Below, one piece after another: positions 11,586-22,932 of a stretch of DNA of 64,000 nt. This DNA is from Mucor racemosus. Lineage: Eukaryota; Mucoromycota; Mucoromycetes; Mucorales; Mucoraceae. Numbering within the stretch: position 1 is the stretch's first letter; the number at the start of each line of letters is the position of its first letter. The notes beneath the pieces are model-generated. The model saw only the letters and a program-made list of their open reading frames with translations, made no database searches and had not been told where the DNA came from. Location of the stretch: assembly GCA_027405735.1 (NCBI GenBank), contig JAPEHQ010000005.1, positions 868,001-932,000 of the forward strand. Reading direction: 5' to 3'. The position numbers were made by a program, and so were the translations under genes.

Positions 11586-14050
11586 ATGTCTACTGTATCA
11601 TCTAATAAAAATAAACCTGGTAGACCACCAAGTTCATTGAGCACAAATTTAACTGCAGTTCAATCTTCTGAATCTGATATGTTATCTGTATCTAGTAGAC
11701 AAAGACAAAGTAAAAAGGATGAGGTAAATTACATTGTAGAACAATCCATACATTTAATTTATCGTAAAATATTTTCCCCTAGGCCATCCGTAAGAAAATT
11801 GAACAAGAATTACTGAAAAAGAGGGGCGGTTCTACACGTATCAAGCAAACCAAGAAAATTGCAGGCACAGTTTCTGCTCTCCGACCTGCTCAGGCACTTA
11901 CTGTAAGAGAAACTATTTTGGTCATTGAGGCTGCTCAATTGATGGCAGCAAAAAGAAGTGATTGTGTATTGGTCGTAGATGATGAAGAGCATCTAAGTGG
12001 TATTTTTACTGCAAAAGATTTAGCTTATAGAGTAGTTGCAGATAATTTAGATGCAAGGTATATTATGAGCGAAAACATTGTATAAATTTTGATTTTAACT
12101 GTGTGAATATAGATCAACTACTGTAGCTGATATTATGACTAAAAATCCAATGTGTGTCACTGCTGATACATCTGCTCAAGATGCTTTAAATTTAATGGTA
12201 TCCCGTGGTTTCCGTCATTTGGTAAATAGTTTTTATATATATATAAAAAAAATCATTCGATTTAATAGATATTTTTTATAGCCTGTTTGTAATGAAGAAG
12301 GTGATATTTTCGGTTTACTCGATATAACAAAGTGTATTTATGAAGCATTACACAAAATGGAGAAAGCATACGGATCTTCACGTAAGTTGTATGATGCATT
12401 AGAAGGTGTGGAACGCGAATGGGCAAATAGTCCTGTGCAATTTGTTCAATATATGGAAGCATTGAGAGATAAAATGTCTTGCCCTGATTTGACTACTGTA
12501 CTTGATCAAGCTGGTCCTGTTCAAGTCAATGTAAAAGCCCAAGTACGAGAAGTTGCAAAATTAATGAAAGAATATCATACTACTGCTGTCCTTGTTATGG
12601 ATCATGGAGGTTTAGCCGGTATTTTTACAGTAAGTACAAGAATATATCTATCCAACCCCTGATTTATAACAACAATCTGATAGTCCAAAGATATTGTTTT
12701 AAGAGTAATTGCTGCTGGTCTTGCTCCAGATAATTGCTCTGTTGTACGTGTAATGACTCCTCATCCTGATACAGCATTGCCTTCAACAAGTATTTTAGAT
12801 GCTTTGAAAAAAATGCATGGTAATATAGATATTTAGTAATTTACCGCGTGATAAAAATTTAATCTTTTTTTTTTTTTTCCTTTGTCAGATGGCCATTACT
12901 TGAATTTACCTGTATTGGATGAAGATAAAAATATTGTAGGATTAATTGATGTCCTTCGATTGACTTATGCTACCCTTGAACAGGTATGTTAATTCATATT
13001 TATATTCAATGATCTATTTTAACTTTTATGTAGATCAACAGCATTGAAGGTAATCAAGGAGACGGTGGTAAATTTTGGAGTAGTATTGCAGCAGGTGATC
13101 ATGCCGAAACCGAGTCAGCCATTTCTGATTCACTTTCTCAAGCTGCTAATTCGCACATGTTTCAACCTTCTTCGCCACAATATGAGCATTCCACTCGAGT
13201 GTCAACATCACCTATGCCTGGCCATGCACCTACTTATACCGGTTTAGGCTATGCTGCTGAACTCACTCCTGCAGATTCAGCCTCAGTAGTTCATGACGAT
13301 AATCATTCTACCGTTTCCTCTCACATTAATAATACATTCTCTTTTAAATTCAACTATGGCACTAAAACACATCGTCTCCGTCATGATAGCAACAATTTTC
13401 AAGGTTTATTGGAGGTCATTCAACAAAAAATCATGGTAGAACATTTATCAATTTCACAATCTTACATTGCTGTTGGTAGAGAAAATGATAAACGTGATGA
13501 GGATTGGCTTACAGTTGCTTATTTGGATGATGAAAATGATCAGGTGTTGATGACTTGCGATTCTGATTTAGTTGATGCTGTACAAATCGCAAGAAAATCG
13601 GGTTTAGATCGCGTGCGTTTGTTTGTTCATGATTCGCTTGCTGAGGCTGTTGAAGAACAGCAAAAAATGCAAAAGAAACAACAAGAAGAAGAGTTGGCCA
13701 ATTCTAGTCAAGTTATGACAAATGTACCTGCTAGTCAACCTACAACATTAGGTCATTTGTTAGCAACATCCCCCGTTATGGAACAAAGAAAATTAGAAGA
13801 TTTGAGCGAGATAGCAGAGAGCGAGGAGGAAGACCAGGAGGAAGAAGAGCAAGAGGAAGTTTCAAACAGAAAAAAGAAATCAAGATCATTGACTTCTAGT
13901 ACTGTGAAAAAGAGAGATATTGCTGCTGAATATAATTTACCTATTCCTCAAGATATGCTTTTGCCTGCAGCCATCACATTCTTAGGTGTCGTAATTCTAG
14001 GTGTATTTACCATTTCAAAATTGACAGGTAGCTCAAATACCCGTTATTAA
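11586..14050 (+). CDS. CBS and PB1 domain membrane-anchored protein (Mug70-like)
   Basis: The seven exons are 11586-11723, 11783-12057, 12113-12221, 12282-12629, 12684-12819, 12889-12983 and 13034-14050, giving 705 residues. Four CBS motifs are readable: LVVDDEEHLSGIFTAKDLAYR, then MTKNPMCVTADTSAQDAL, then VLVMDHGGLAGIFTSKDI, then LPVLDEDKNIVGLIDVLRLT. After a linker, a PB1 domain follows (FKFNYGTKTHRLR ... YLDDENDQVLMTCDSDL). A Glu-rich segment then leads to one C-terminal hydrophobic helix (AAITFLGVVILGVFTI). CBS pairs bind adenosyl nucleotides and PB1 mediates dimerisation, so a membrane-tethered sensor is likely. This architecture is widespread in fungi and includes fission-yeast Mug70; no specific role is established from sequence. 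Confidence 0.88.
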
Positions 14051-16351
14051 TTATTTTAATAATGCAAATATAGAATAGACAAATACATAAATGAGCTTGT
14101 TTTCATTCATTTTACCCCTTCTTCCCGACACAAACACAGAATTACCAATCAATACAAATTATTTATCTCCTCCTTTTTTCCCAATAAATCTAATATGTTA
14201 AACCTTTATTTAAAAAGCAAATTGGATTCATTATATGTGGCAATGGCTCGAATTTATCTAGAATCCTCGGTCTCCAGCTGCATAAAAAAAGCTGCTGAGC
14301 GGAGATAAAATACATTGAATTCAGATGCTCGGATTCATCGATTTCGGATGTTTTTTAACAAAAGTTTGACATTAAAGAATTATTTTGTCCAAAAATTTAT
14401 GAATAACACGAGAAGTGTTGCTAAGTGCAGCTATAGTATTTTAATATATCCAAGCGTTGGTATTTTTTTCAATTGCATTTTTCACACAAAATAATTTTCT
14501 ATTTTAGATATTCAAAATTATGGTTTTTGAGGAAAATCATAACAAAATTAAGAAGAAACTTGCTGTCTAGTTATTTTAGATTATACAGTAAGTATTTACA
14601 AATATTTTTAATTAGTATATACCTTAGTAAAAGTCTCCGTTTTTTGGGTGTAAAATCGAATTTTGTCCAAATTAAGTTTTCGGATGAGGTATACCTCATG
14701 CAAAATCGTGGTAAAATCGAAAATTGGAAAATTTTGTAAAATTACATTAAATTATACCTACTGAATGTGGACAATCGTTTGATATACTTTTGAGCATTGG
14801 AAGTTGTATGTAACCTTAGAAAAGCGCCGTTTCAAGTCCTAATTTGTATGCATGTAACAGTGTAACAGCAACGTTTGCCTGCACGTTTCGTTAAAATATA
14901 GAGTGTCAAAGTGATTTTTTTTTATTCAATCCAATGCATTGTGTCCTGGACTATCAGATCCTATGAAAAAGAAAAGAAAAAAATATAAGCAATAAGCTTT
15001 AAACGTTAAAGTTATTGATGATTCATAATTCTCAAAAATATCGTATTTGTATTGCTCAAAAATTTTTAAGCCCATTTTACGTAAAATAACATACAGATCC
15101 AGTTGTCAACATGATTTACAATAGATTTTCTATTGGTACACATTTTTTTCTTATATATTTTTGCATTAAAGTCTCAATTAATTAGCATCGCTAGTAAATC
15201 ATTCATATTAAACCGTTTTGAATAGTTAAGCCTATTTCTTTGGCTCCCTCTCATACTGCCGTTTTCTATTTCGAAGCAAGTATTAGATTATAATCTTTTA
15301 AGAATTACAATTCTTTTGATGTGGGTAGCTTGGGGGGGGGGCAACAAAGAGAAGGACTCTAGCCCAGTACATTTATAGAGGAACAAAAAACAAAAAACGC
15401 TAAAAGTACATCTAATGTTTTCGGTAAGTATAAATTAATATGCAGTCTATACATTACATGAAATCCAAAATAAATACCACTAAAATTTATATTATATATA
15501 TGTATATATATTTAAAGTTGAAGGGTGAAGCATATATACTTTGATGTAGAATGCAGGTTTTTTGATTTTTTTTTTTTTTTTTTGTCACGCACTGACATTT
15601 CTCATCAATTTTCTTGATTTTAGTAAAAAAAAAACCTTCATAATACATATAAAAAACTTTTTTCACTATAAAACTTGTTTCATCGTGTTCCATTAAAAAC
15701 CTTACATATAAATCTAGCCCTTTAAAATTGATGAGTGATCCCCTTGTCTATAAAAATTCATATGATAATGAATCTTTTTTTGTTAACCAAATCTGGTATT
15801 CCGCTCAAGTACAAAAATGGCGGGCTCATCAATTTTAATAAGGTTTCCCTCTTTTTGCTATTGTCAGTAGTCATTCTCTAAAAGTCTTTCCGTATCCCGG
15901 AAACTACTCAGGGTGTCATGATAGAAAGTGTTGATTTGTTTAGTTTATTTCACAGTGGGTGCACACACAAACACACACTCGCGTTATTAAGTGTTTAGAG
16001 CTTTCTCTTTTTCAACATTTGAGTTCTTATATAATAAAAAAAGCCACTTGTAAACCAAATCAATTTATATACTAAAATAAAAGTATATTGTGTGTGTAGA
16101 CATGGAAAACATAACAAATACAAAGTGTATATAATCCAATTCTATTTCAACTGTATTCTCTCTTTTTCTCTTTCTTTATTTCTCCTTTATAACAACTTGA
16201 TAACTAATCTATAAACATCTTTTTTGTTTCTCCCCTTTACAATATCCTTATAAACCAATTCAACATAATACTCAAACAATTTAATATATATATACAACCA
16301 AAAAAAATCTATATAAACCAATAAACCAAAAAAAAGCAAAAAAAAAAAAAA
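14051..16351. other. 2.3-kb intergenic region, no gene seen
   Basis: AT-rich, with homopolymer tracts and a G9 run at 15334-15342. A perfect 16-bp palindrome, ATGAGGTATACCTCAT, lies at 14684-14699. No frame shows family resemblance. The last 350 bp (C/T-rich, then A-rich directly before the ATG) is probably the promoter and leader of the DP gene. Confidence 0.5.
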
Positions 16352-17557
16352 ATGACTACAACATCTATACCACATTTACCACCAAACAAGTTACCTTGTA
16401 TCAAATTGCCTTCATTAATCTATTCGACTAGAGATGAATGCTCATTTAACAACAATCAACAAACGATTAGTAGTTATAGTAACACACATATCGTTCAGAA
16501 AAAAATGTCAACAGACATTTTATTACCCCCTATCCTACCTGCAAACTCTTATTCACCACCGCCAACAAATTTACCTGATTCACCTCCGTATTCATCCTGT
16601 TCATCTTTATCTGTTTCATCGTTACCTTCATCTCCCGATTCAGTGCCTGATACATCTTTCAACTCTCCTTCTTGTCATGTTCCACAGCAGCATCATTCTA
16701 CAGCAAAGAAAAAAGGTTGTTCTATTCAATCATTACTCAACTCGGGATCAGAATTACTTGCTCTCGAAAGAGAAGATCAACTCAATCGATCAAGAAAGAA
16801 GATCTACAATAATAATAATAATAATAGAAGAAAACGACCTACAAGAACTACAGCATTGCCTTATTTTAATGGTAAAAAGCATGGTGTAGTAGTTGATGAT
16901 ACTCGAAATACGAAAGGATTGCGCTTATTTTCAAAACAAGTTTGCGATAAGGTTGCAGAAAGAGGCATTACAACTTATAATGAAGTAGCAGATGAATTGG
17001 CTGCTGAAATTCATCAAAAGAGTGCTTTGCCTGTAGATCAAAAAAACATTCGAAGACGCGTTTATGATGCTCTTAATGTGTTGATGGCAATGGATATCAT
17101 TACTAAAGATCGTAAACAGATCAAATGGTTAGGCTTGCATCATCATCATAACAATTCCTTTGATTCACAAGACACTATTACTTCAACCAACAGACAAATA
17201 TTGCTTGAACAAGAAATCAGAGAAGAAGAATTTCGTCAAAAACAACTACTCGATTCTATTGAAAAATCAAAACACGACTTGAATACAACATTTGAAGATT
17301 TCACCCGATTAGAAAAACTGGTCAAACGAAATCAACAACAACAACAAACACAAACACAAACACAAACAAAACAACAAACGGAAGTCGTTCATTTACCCTT
17401 TTTCATGGTATCGTCCAATGAAAACATTCACACACATTGGAATCATAGCAAAGATGCAGTTCTATACTCTAATTCAAATTGTACCATTCATCATGATTTA
17501 GATATCTTGGCGAAATTATGGCCTTCATCATCAAAGACTCCAAATGTCGTTTCTTAA
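16352..17557 (+). CDS. DP-type (E2F dimerisation partner) transcription factor
   Basis: Single exon, 401 residues. The winged-helix domain at about residues 187-262 reads KGLRLFSKQVCDKVAERG, TTYNEVADELAAE and DQKNIRRRVYDALNVLMAMD, followed by IKWLGL. The RRRVYD DNA-contact motif and the DQKNIRRRVYDALNVLMAM block are diagnostic of DP rather than E2F. A predicted coiled coil follows (about 280-325), then a Gln/Thr-rich tract. The N-terminus is Pro/Ser-rich and probably disordered. DP proteins pair with E2F to control G1/S genes. The start is the first ATG after a long A-run; a downstream in-frame ATG (MSTDILLPP, residue 52) is possible but would lose only disordered sequence. Confidence 0.92.
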   Translation: MTTTSIPHLPPNKLPCIKLPSLIYSTRDECSFNNNQQTISSYSNTHIVQKKMSTDILLPPILPANSYSPPPTNLPDSPPYSSCSSLSVSSLPSSPDSVPDTSFNSPSCHVPQQHHSTAKKKGCSIQSLLNSGSELLALEREDQLNRSRKKIYNNNNNNRRKRPTRTTALPYFNGKKHGVVVDDTRNTKGLRLFSKQVCDKVAERGITTYNEVADELAAEIHQKSALPVDQKNIRRRVYDALNVLMAMDIITKDRKQIKWLGLHHHHNNSFDSQDTITSTNRQILLEQEIREEEFRQKQLLDSIEKSKHDLNTTFEDFTRLEKLVKRNQQQQQTQTQTQTKQQTEVVHLPFFMVSSNENIHTHWNHSKDAVLYSNSNCTIHHDLDILAKLWPSSSKTPNVVS

Positions 17558-18269
17558 GTTAGAAAAAAAAACGCTTTTATTTGTCAATCATTTCATCTAT
17601 TTATTATGTCACATACCTTTCCTTATACCCCCAATACAACCCTTTTAAAACTTTCATTTTTATACATATCACAAAAAAAGTCTACAGTTCCAGATTATAC
17701 ACACAAATATTCATGCTTTTTTATACTATTTGTATTAACATTTTACTTTCTCCATTTTTTAAATTACTTGTTTGTATGCCTTTTTTCTTTTTTATCAAGA
17801 TATAAACAATCAATAAACTTTATATTACATGTAATTTAACTAAAAAACCTTATTAAACAAACAACATTTCTGCCATTTTTTTTAAAAGTTTTAATAATTA
17901 CCATTGGGAAAATATTGTGTCAATTGTTTACATATCAGTTAAAACAAACGACAATGAATCATGTAAATCATCGTTTTGTTCGTAACAATATGTATATAAT
18001 GTATCTTTTTTTGGTTAAAAAGAGAGAGATAAAATATCTGAAACAGCCCATAATACAAAATAGGTGAAAAGAGTAAGGGTTTACATTTCCCCATTGCGGA
18101 ATATGTATGCATTTATTCACTATATCGATCTCCATTTTATCTGATTCTCAATTAAAGTACAGTTGACATGAATAGACATTACACTACTAAATGATATAAT
18201 ATGCTGATTCATTACTACTAATATAAACTTTCTACCGAGCTTCGATCCTAGCAGCTTATAGTTAAAGAC
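17558..18269. other. intergenic, 3' of the DP gene
   Basis: AT-rich sequence running into the repeat block that begins with LTR-like sequence. No gene, RNA or clear repeat is recognised. Confidence 0.45.
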
Positions 18270-18667
18270 CAATAATCATACCATTATGATCAAGAACCCA
18301 TGAACTCTATGAATACACCGATTGATTACTATCAAGACTTATATCTGATAAGGGGTATTATTGGCTAATGTATGGACCTAGGAATGCTTACCTAATCTCT
18401 CTGATGAAAACTATATAAAGAGGACATTTATTTACTACAAAAGTCCTCAGGTAGAAGTTCTACTTGATAATAAAACCCTAACGTTAGCTAGTCGAATTCC
18501 CATTGTTTTTTTATACTTTTTTTCCGTGAATATCTCTACCTATTCCACAAAATAAACGATATTTTATTTTTATTATACAGTTGAAGAATTGGTTCATTAC
18601 TCATTCTCCTTTAATTGTATTCTTTTTTAAGTATTATTTATTAAACATGAAAATATAGGACACAACA
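18270..18667 (+). mobile_element. LTR-like segment preceding R2 copy b
   Basis: The segment has a TATA-like CTATATAAAG at 18411-18420 and poly(A)-signal-like AATAAA motifs. The 3' part (18543-18667) matches the end of family L LTRs and terminates with GGACACAACA. Its 5' limit is not defined. It sits in the same position relative to R2 as the LTRs at 5709-5801 and 35706-36249. Confidence 0.45.
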
Positions 18668-19209
18668 GGTGGTTTTATTGGACAGAAATATCATAATTTG
18701 CTGATGGTTTCCTCAATTTAAAGTGATTTGTAAAAATAGAAATATAAACTTTTATGCAGGATATATTTAAATCTACCGTCATGTATAATTGAAGATTAAT
18801 TGGATCAATATTCACAAGGATGGGATTTTTTTCTTTGTTTTCTGCAGTTGTAAATAATAGTTTATTACTTTTTAAAACTTAAAACTCATTATCCAAGGCT
18901 TAATTTCTGTATTCAAAAGATAGGTCTAATTGATTTCTACTCTGAATTTTTTGTTTTAGCAAAAAATATTTATTTTTTGTCGAGATAACTAAAATAATAG
19001 GGACTTATCTTCAAGTTCGCATACTGAGTCCCGGACTCAAGTCCCACCCTAATGAGGGACTTCAAATCAATAAATGTCTTATGATCAGCTTTCTGCATGA
19101 AATGTTTCACAAATAAATATTACTGAGAGCTGTCATCGAAGAGAATATTCTTAATTTTAACAAATAAATAATAAACAAACCATTTGAAAAAGAATAATCC
19201 ACTTATACA

Positions 19210-21569
19210 ATGACTAAGAAAACTGCAGCTGCATCTATTGATAGTAGAATGTCCGCTTCATCTTCTACCTTGATTGATAATGATATTGATATGATCAATA
19301 TGATTGTCACTAATGATATTGATACGGTCAATACTGATATGGTTGACAACAACCAAAATGATGGTTCCAATGTAATATATGACATGGCAAGGAGTCTTGA
19401 AATTACTGCTGAACAAGCTCAAGATAATAGGCCCATAAACACTAAAAAAGCATATTCAGCGAAAGCTAAAGAGTTTCTTACATGGGCAGAGAAAACCTTT
19501 GTACATGAAGATAAATTGCAAAGAGGAATTGTTTCTGGGGAAAAATTAAATTATTTTCTACACAAGGAGGTGAAAGCAAAGAATATTGCTAATGAATTTA
19601 GCTTTTGATACTAACTGTCTTGTACGCCCTTATTATCCCAGGTTTTAAATCGTTTCTCTCGCAGAAAAACGAAAACAAAAGCAGCTCAAAGAATCAAATT
19701 TTCAACTGTCGAACAATACATAGCAGCAATTACAGATCTATACAAGACACAAGTTATAAAGAAAATAAATTGTAATAAAAATCCAAGAAAAGTAATTGCA
19801 AGCGTATTGAAAAGTGCTAAAGAACGAGAATTCCAGACCAAAAGATCTAATTGCGAAGATCGTGGAGAAGGAACACTTGCCGATGGTTATACTTCATTAG
19901 ATCAAGTAGCAAATGTCATACAGTTCTATTTGAATAGCCAAAGAAATCATGGAGAAAACTTGAGAGATGCTGCCGCATTTCTTTTCTCCCATTATTTTCT
20001 ACTACGAGGACAATCTATCAGGCATGCTGAATTGACAGATTTTCAAACAGTTAATTTAGATAATGAGAGTATCAGGCCTGACATAGAATGTCCTGCTCTG
20101 GTGATGGTGTTGCGACAGGGAAAAACAAACAAAAATAACCGCTTGGAACTTGGTGGCTGCATCCGTAACACTCGCGTTGAAATTTGCCCTATAATGTCTC
20201 TTGGCCTATATTTGTTTTGGCGTTTTCATGTTGAGAATGAGCCGTTTCCCGACTTCACTACTTCTCATAATTGGTATTTTATAAAGCTTTTTAAATCTGA
20301 TAACCAGGATTTAAAGAAAATCTGGAGCTACAACAGCCATCGTGATGCCGTTATAAGAGGATTAGATGGAGCAAAAATTTTCTCTAAAACAAAAACACAT
20401 ATAAACCGTGGCTCTTCTGCGAGGATGGCTGATCTTGCTGGTGTTCACGAAGACCAAATTCGTCGTCTCGGTCGTTGGAATAACACAACAATGAATGGTG
20501 CTTACCTTACTGGTTTGCCCAGGGAAGCAATGCGAGCAATGGCGGGTTTTACTATTCAGCAAGGACAATTTTACATTCCCAGGGCCTCACTGGATCCTCC
20601 TGAAGATTTGACCAAGTTGATTTTTCCTCTACTGGATGAATGGAACGATCGATTACTAGCTAAGAATGTTGGTAAGAATAATGGTGACCCTATGGAAGTT
20701 ACCGTGGCTGCAAAAGCTTGCTTTCAACTGTTTTTTATATTGAGAAAAATTATTATTCAAGATTCAATTGTGATGATGGAGAAATTCCCCAATCATCCAT
20801 TATGGCAAAATGAATTGTTTTCTAATCCTATGTTTTTAGAATATAAAGAGTAAGCACTTGTTTGTGTTTTATATAGTATAAACTAATAAATCTTCTTCAA
20901 AGACGCATGACAGTGATCATGAAAGATAACAATGACCCTGCAAACATTTTGCTCCAACGTTGTGTTCCAATTTTAGAGGAAAAGATACGCATAATGCATA
21001 ATGACCTTTCTTCAAAATTGAATGATCATCTCACTACTCAAGAAACAACTAATGATTATATAACCCGTCTAATTACAGGTCAAGCAAGTATAAACCTCAG
21101 CGTGAACTTACCAGATTTACAAAATGGCCAATCTCACATCTCAGCAACCACAAAACCACAACAAAACTTGATGTCAAATTCCAATCCACAACCACCAACA
21201 TTATCCTCATCATCATCAAATTCTCTTGAAGTTACAGAAAAGGTACCACATTACCAAATGAGTCGAGGAATTGTGTCCATCAAAGACTTGTGGAGAGAGT
21301 GGAAACATAGTTTGTGCGGTGGATATGCGGTACAAGATTTGGAAGAAAAGTTTGGAACAAGATGGAGACGAGCAGAGAAGGAAAAGAAGTTCTTCAATAG
21401 AAGAAAACTTATCATCAAGACAATCGAGGATTACGCCATGAAAAGGAACATTAGTTTAGAAACTGCAGTAAATATTGCAGAACGAAGAAGATCACAGAAA
21501 GGATACTCGTTGCATTGGTTGGCGAATAACAAAATTGAAATCTTTGGAGTCAATGATGGCTCATTGTAA
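19210..21569 (+). CDS. Crypton tyrosine recombinase with GCR1-like DNA-binding domain
   Basis: The exons are 19210-19569, 19642-20849 and 20903-21569, giving 744 residues. The catalytic set of a tyrosine recombinase is complete: Arg242 (LLRGQS), Lys281 (QGKTN), His373 and Arg376 (THINRG), Trp399 (GRWN) and Tyr408 (GAYLTGLP). This domain is the type found in Crypton recombinases and the related Ndc10 core. The C-terminal part, about residues 645-720, begins IVSIKDLWREW and resembles the GCR1_C domain that Cryptons carry for DNA binding. No stop or frameshift is present, so the element could be active. Introns of 72 and 53 bp have normal GT..AG ends; the join at 20849/20903 completes a Glu codon. 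Confidence 0.85.
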
Positions 21570-21787
21570 TAGCTTTTTCTATTCTTTCTTTGCATTTCTT
21601 TATATTTTATTATTATTTTTATATATATACATATATATTCAATAAATAAACATCATTCAGCTTACTGTAAATACAACAAGTATCATAATATCATATTGAA
21701 GTCTAAGCATAACATTTTACAAAATAAAGTCGATCTTGCCATGATTGTATTGACATAAATTTATTATTTTTTCCCTGGGGACTTGAT

Positions 21788-21813
21788 CCGTAAATAAGTG
21801 CACTTATTTACGG
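21788..21813. repeat. 26-bp perfect palindrome inside the Crypton right end
   Basis: The sequence starts CCGTAAATAAGTG and is exactly self-complementary over 26 bp. A partial relative (AATAAG..CTTATT arms) follows at 21824-21839. It lies about 90 bp from the element's right junction. A dimeric DNA-binding site or a structured transcript end are both possible. Confidence 0.7.
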
Positions 21814-22932
21814 TTGTTTCTCAAATAAGTGAGCTTATTAGCATACTGGGTTCTAATCGTGTAGGGGACTTCCGGGACTTCCGAGGACTTCGACACAAAA
21901 TAATAGTTTTTATCACAGCTTAGAACCTATCATAACGGGGTTCCAAAATTTATCTGTTGAAATGAACGAAAAATGATTCAAAAAAAAAATCGTTTAATGG
22001 CTCATGAACTGCAAAGTAAATCGACCTAGCGTATTAAATAGTTTTTGTACAGTTTTGAATTTTGCATCCACCCAAATTAAATTTAAATAAATGTTTTACA
22101 TTAAATTTTGCGTAAAATGCAATTGAAATTTTTGAGGTTTTTTGAAGATACACAACACTTTTTATAAGCATATCCAAAATATAATAAACAATAATAATGT
22201 GCAAAAAAATTATCTACCGATCGAGCTATTATTTAACTTTTTAGCTACATTTTTCGTAGAGAAAAAGAGGTTTTTGTTCAATTTTTTTTTAGCTTCAGAA
22301 TTTGGGATGAGGGTATACAAGGGGAAAATGGACGCTAGAAATGGAAGTACCTTTTTGTACACATTTTTTAGGATATCTCCACGAAAAATCAATATTTTGA
22401 AAAAAACTAAATTGGATCCGAGAGAGCTCAACGAGCTTGATTGTATGAGTAAAAAAAAACTGCTACACAATTTAACCAATATTTTAAAATCTACTACAAA
22501 AATGTCAAAAAAAGAAAATGAAAAAAAACAAAAGTGCTCGGAATTTTTTATACTAAAATATGTTATAGAGCACTTTAAAACAAGTAAGTTTTATTATTAA
22601 AAAGTGTTAGTATAGCTTAATGTTTTCTAGAGATATGAAGCCTCAAAGTTTTCAACTCTTTAGCAGTGAAATACGCGTAAAAATCTGAAACATTAGCACT
22701 AAAAAATTAATACCAACTGCAAAAAATAGGATATTTCCGAATACTTGTTTTTGGATTAAAGTTGAACATCTCAGGTCCATTGGCATATAATTTCATCTTG
22801 CTGTTGTTTAGTGAAACAAAAAGTATAACAGCGATGAAAAGTGAAACCCAGTTTTCAAGAAGAAAGCAGTGAATTTTACGCGTTTTTGAGCCTTTCGTGA
22901 GATATAAAATAAATTTAGGAATAGGTAGCATA

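Larger units (their letters stand above)
18991..21906 (+). mobile_element. Crypton-type tyrosine-recombinase element (intact)
   Basis: The element is bounded by direct repeats AAAATAATAG at 18991-19000 and 21897-21906. A single copy of this sequence is present in the two empty relatives (6127-6136, and 35147-35156 on the minus strand with one mismatch). Both internal ends carry GGACTT motifs. There are no terminal inverted repeats and no target-site duplication of transposase type. Identical short sequences on both sides are what is expected if a tyrosine recombinase joins an element circle to a short matching target. The element contains one three-exon gene. Confidence 0.85.
18668..22932 (+). 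repeat. R2 repeat, copy b, split by a Crypton
   Basis: R2 sequence runs from 18668 to 19000 and resumes at 21897-22932. The 2.9 kb in between is foreign and carries a tyrosine-recombinase gene. Copies a and c are uninterrupted at the same place. The right part repeats the short frame beginning MRVYKGKM at 22309. Confidence 0.7.

Noticed and set aside
22142..22600. 152-codon frame in R2 copy b
   Set aside because: Only the 3' half is shared with copy a; the rest is AT-rich filler. It is noted as a repeat feature, not a gene.
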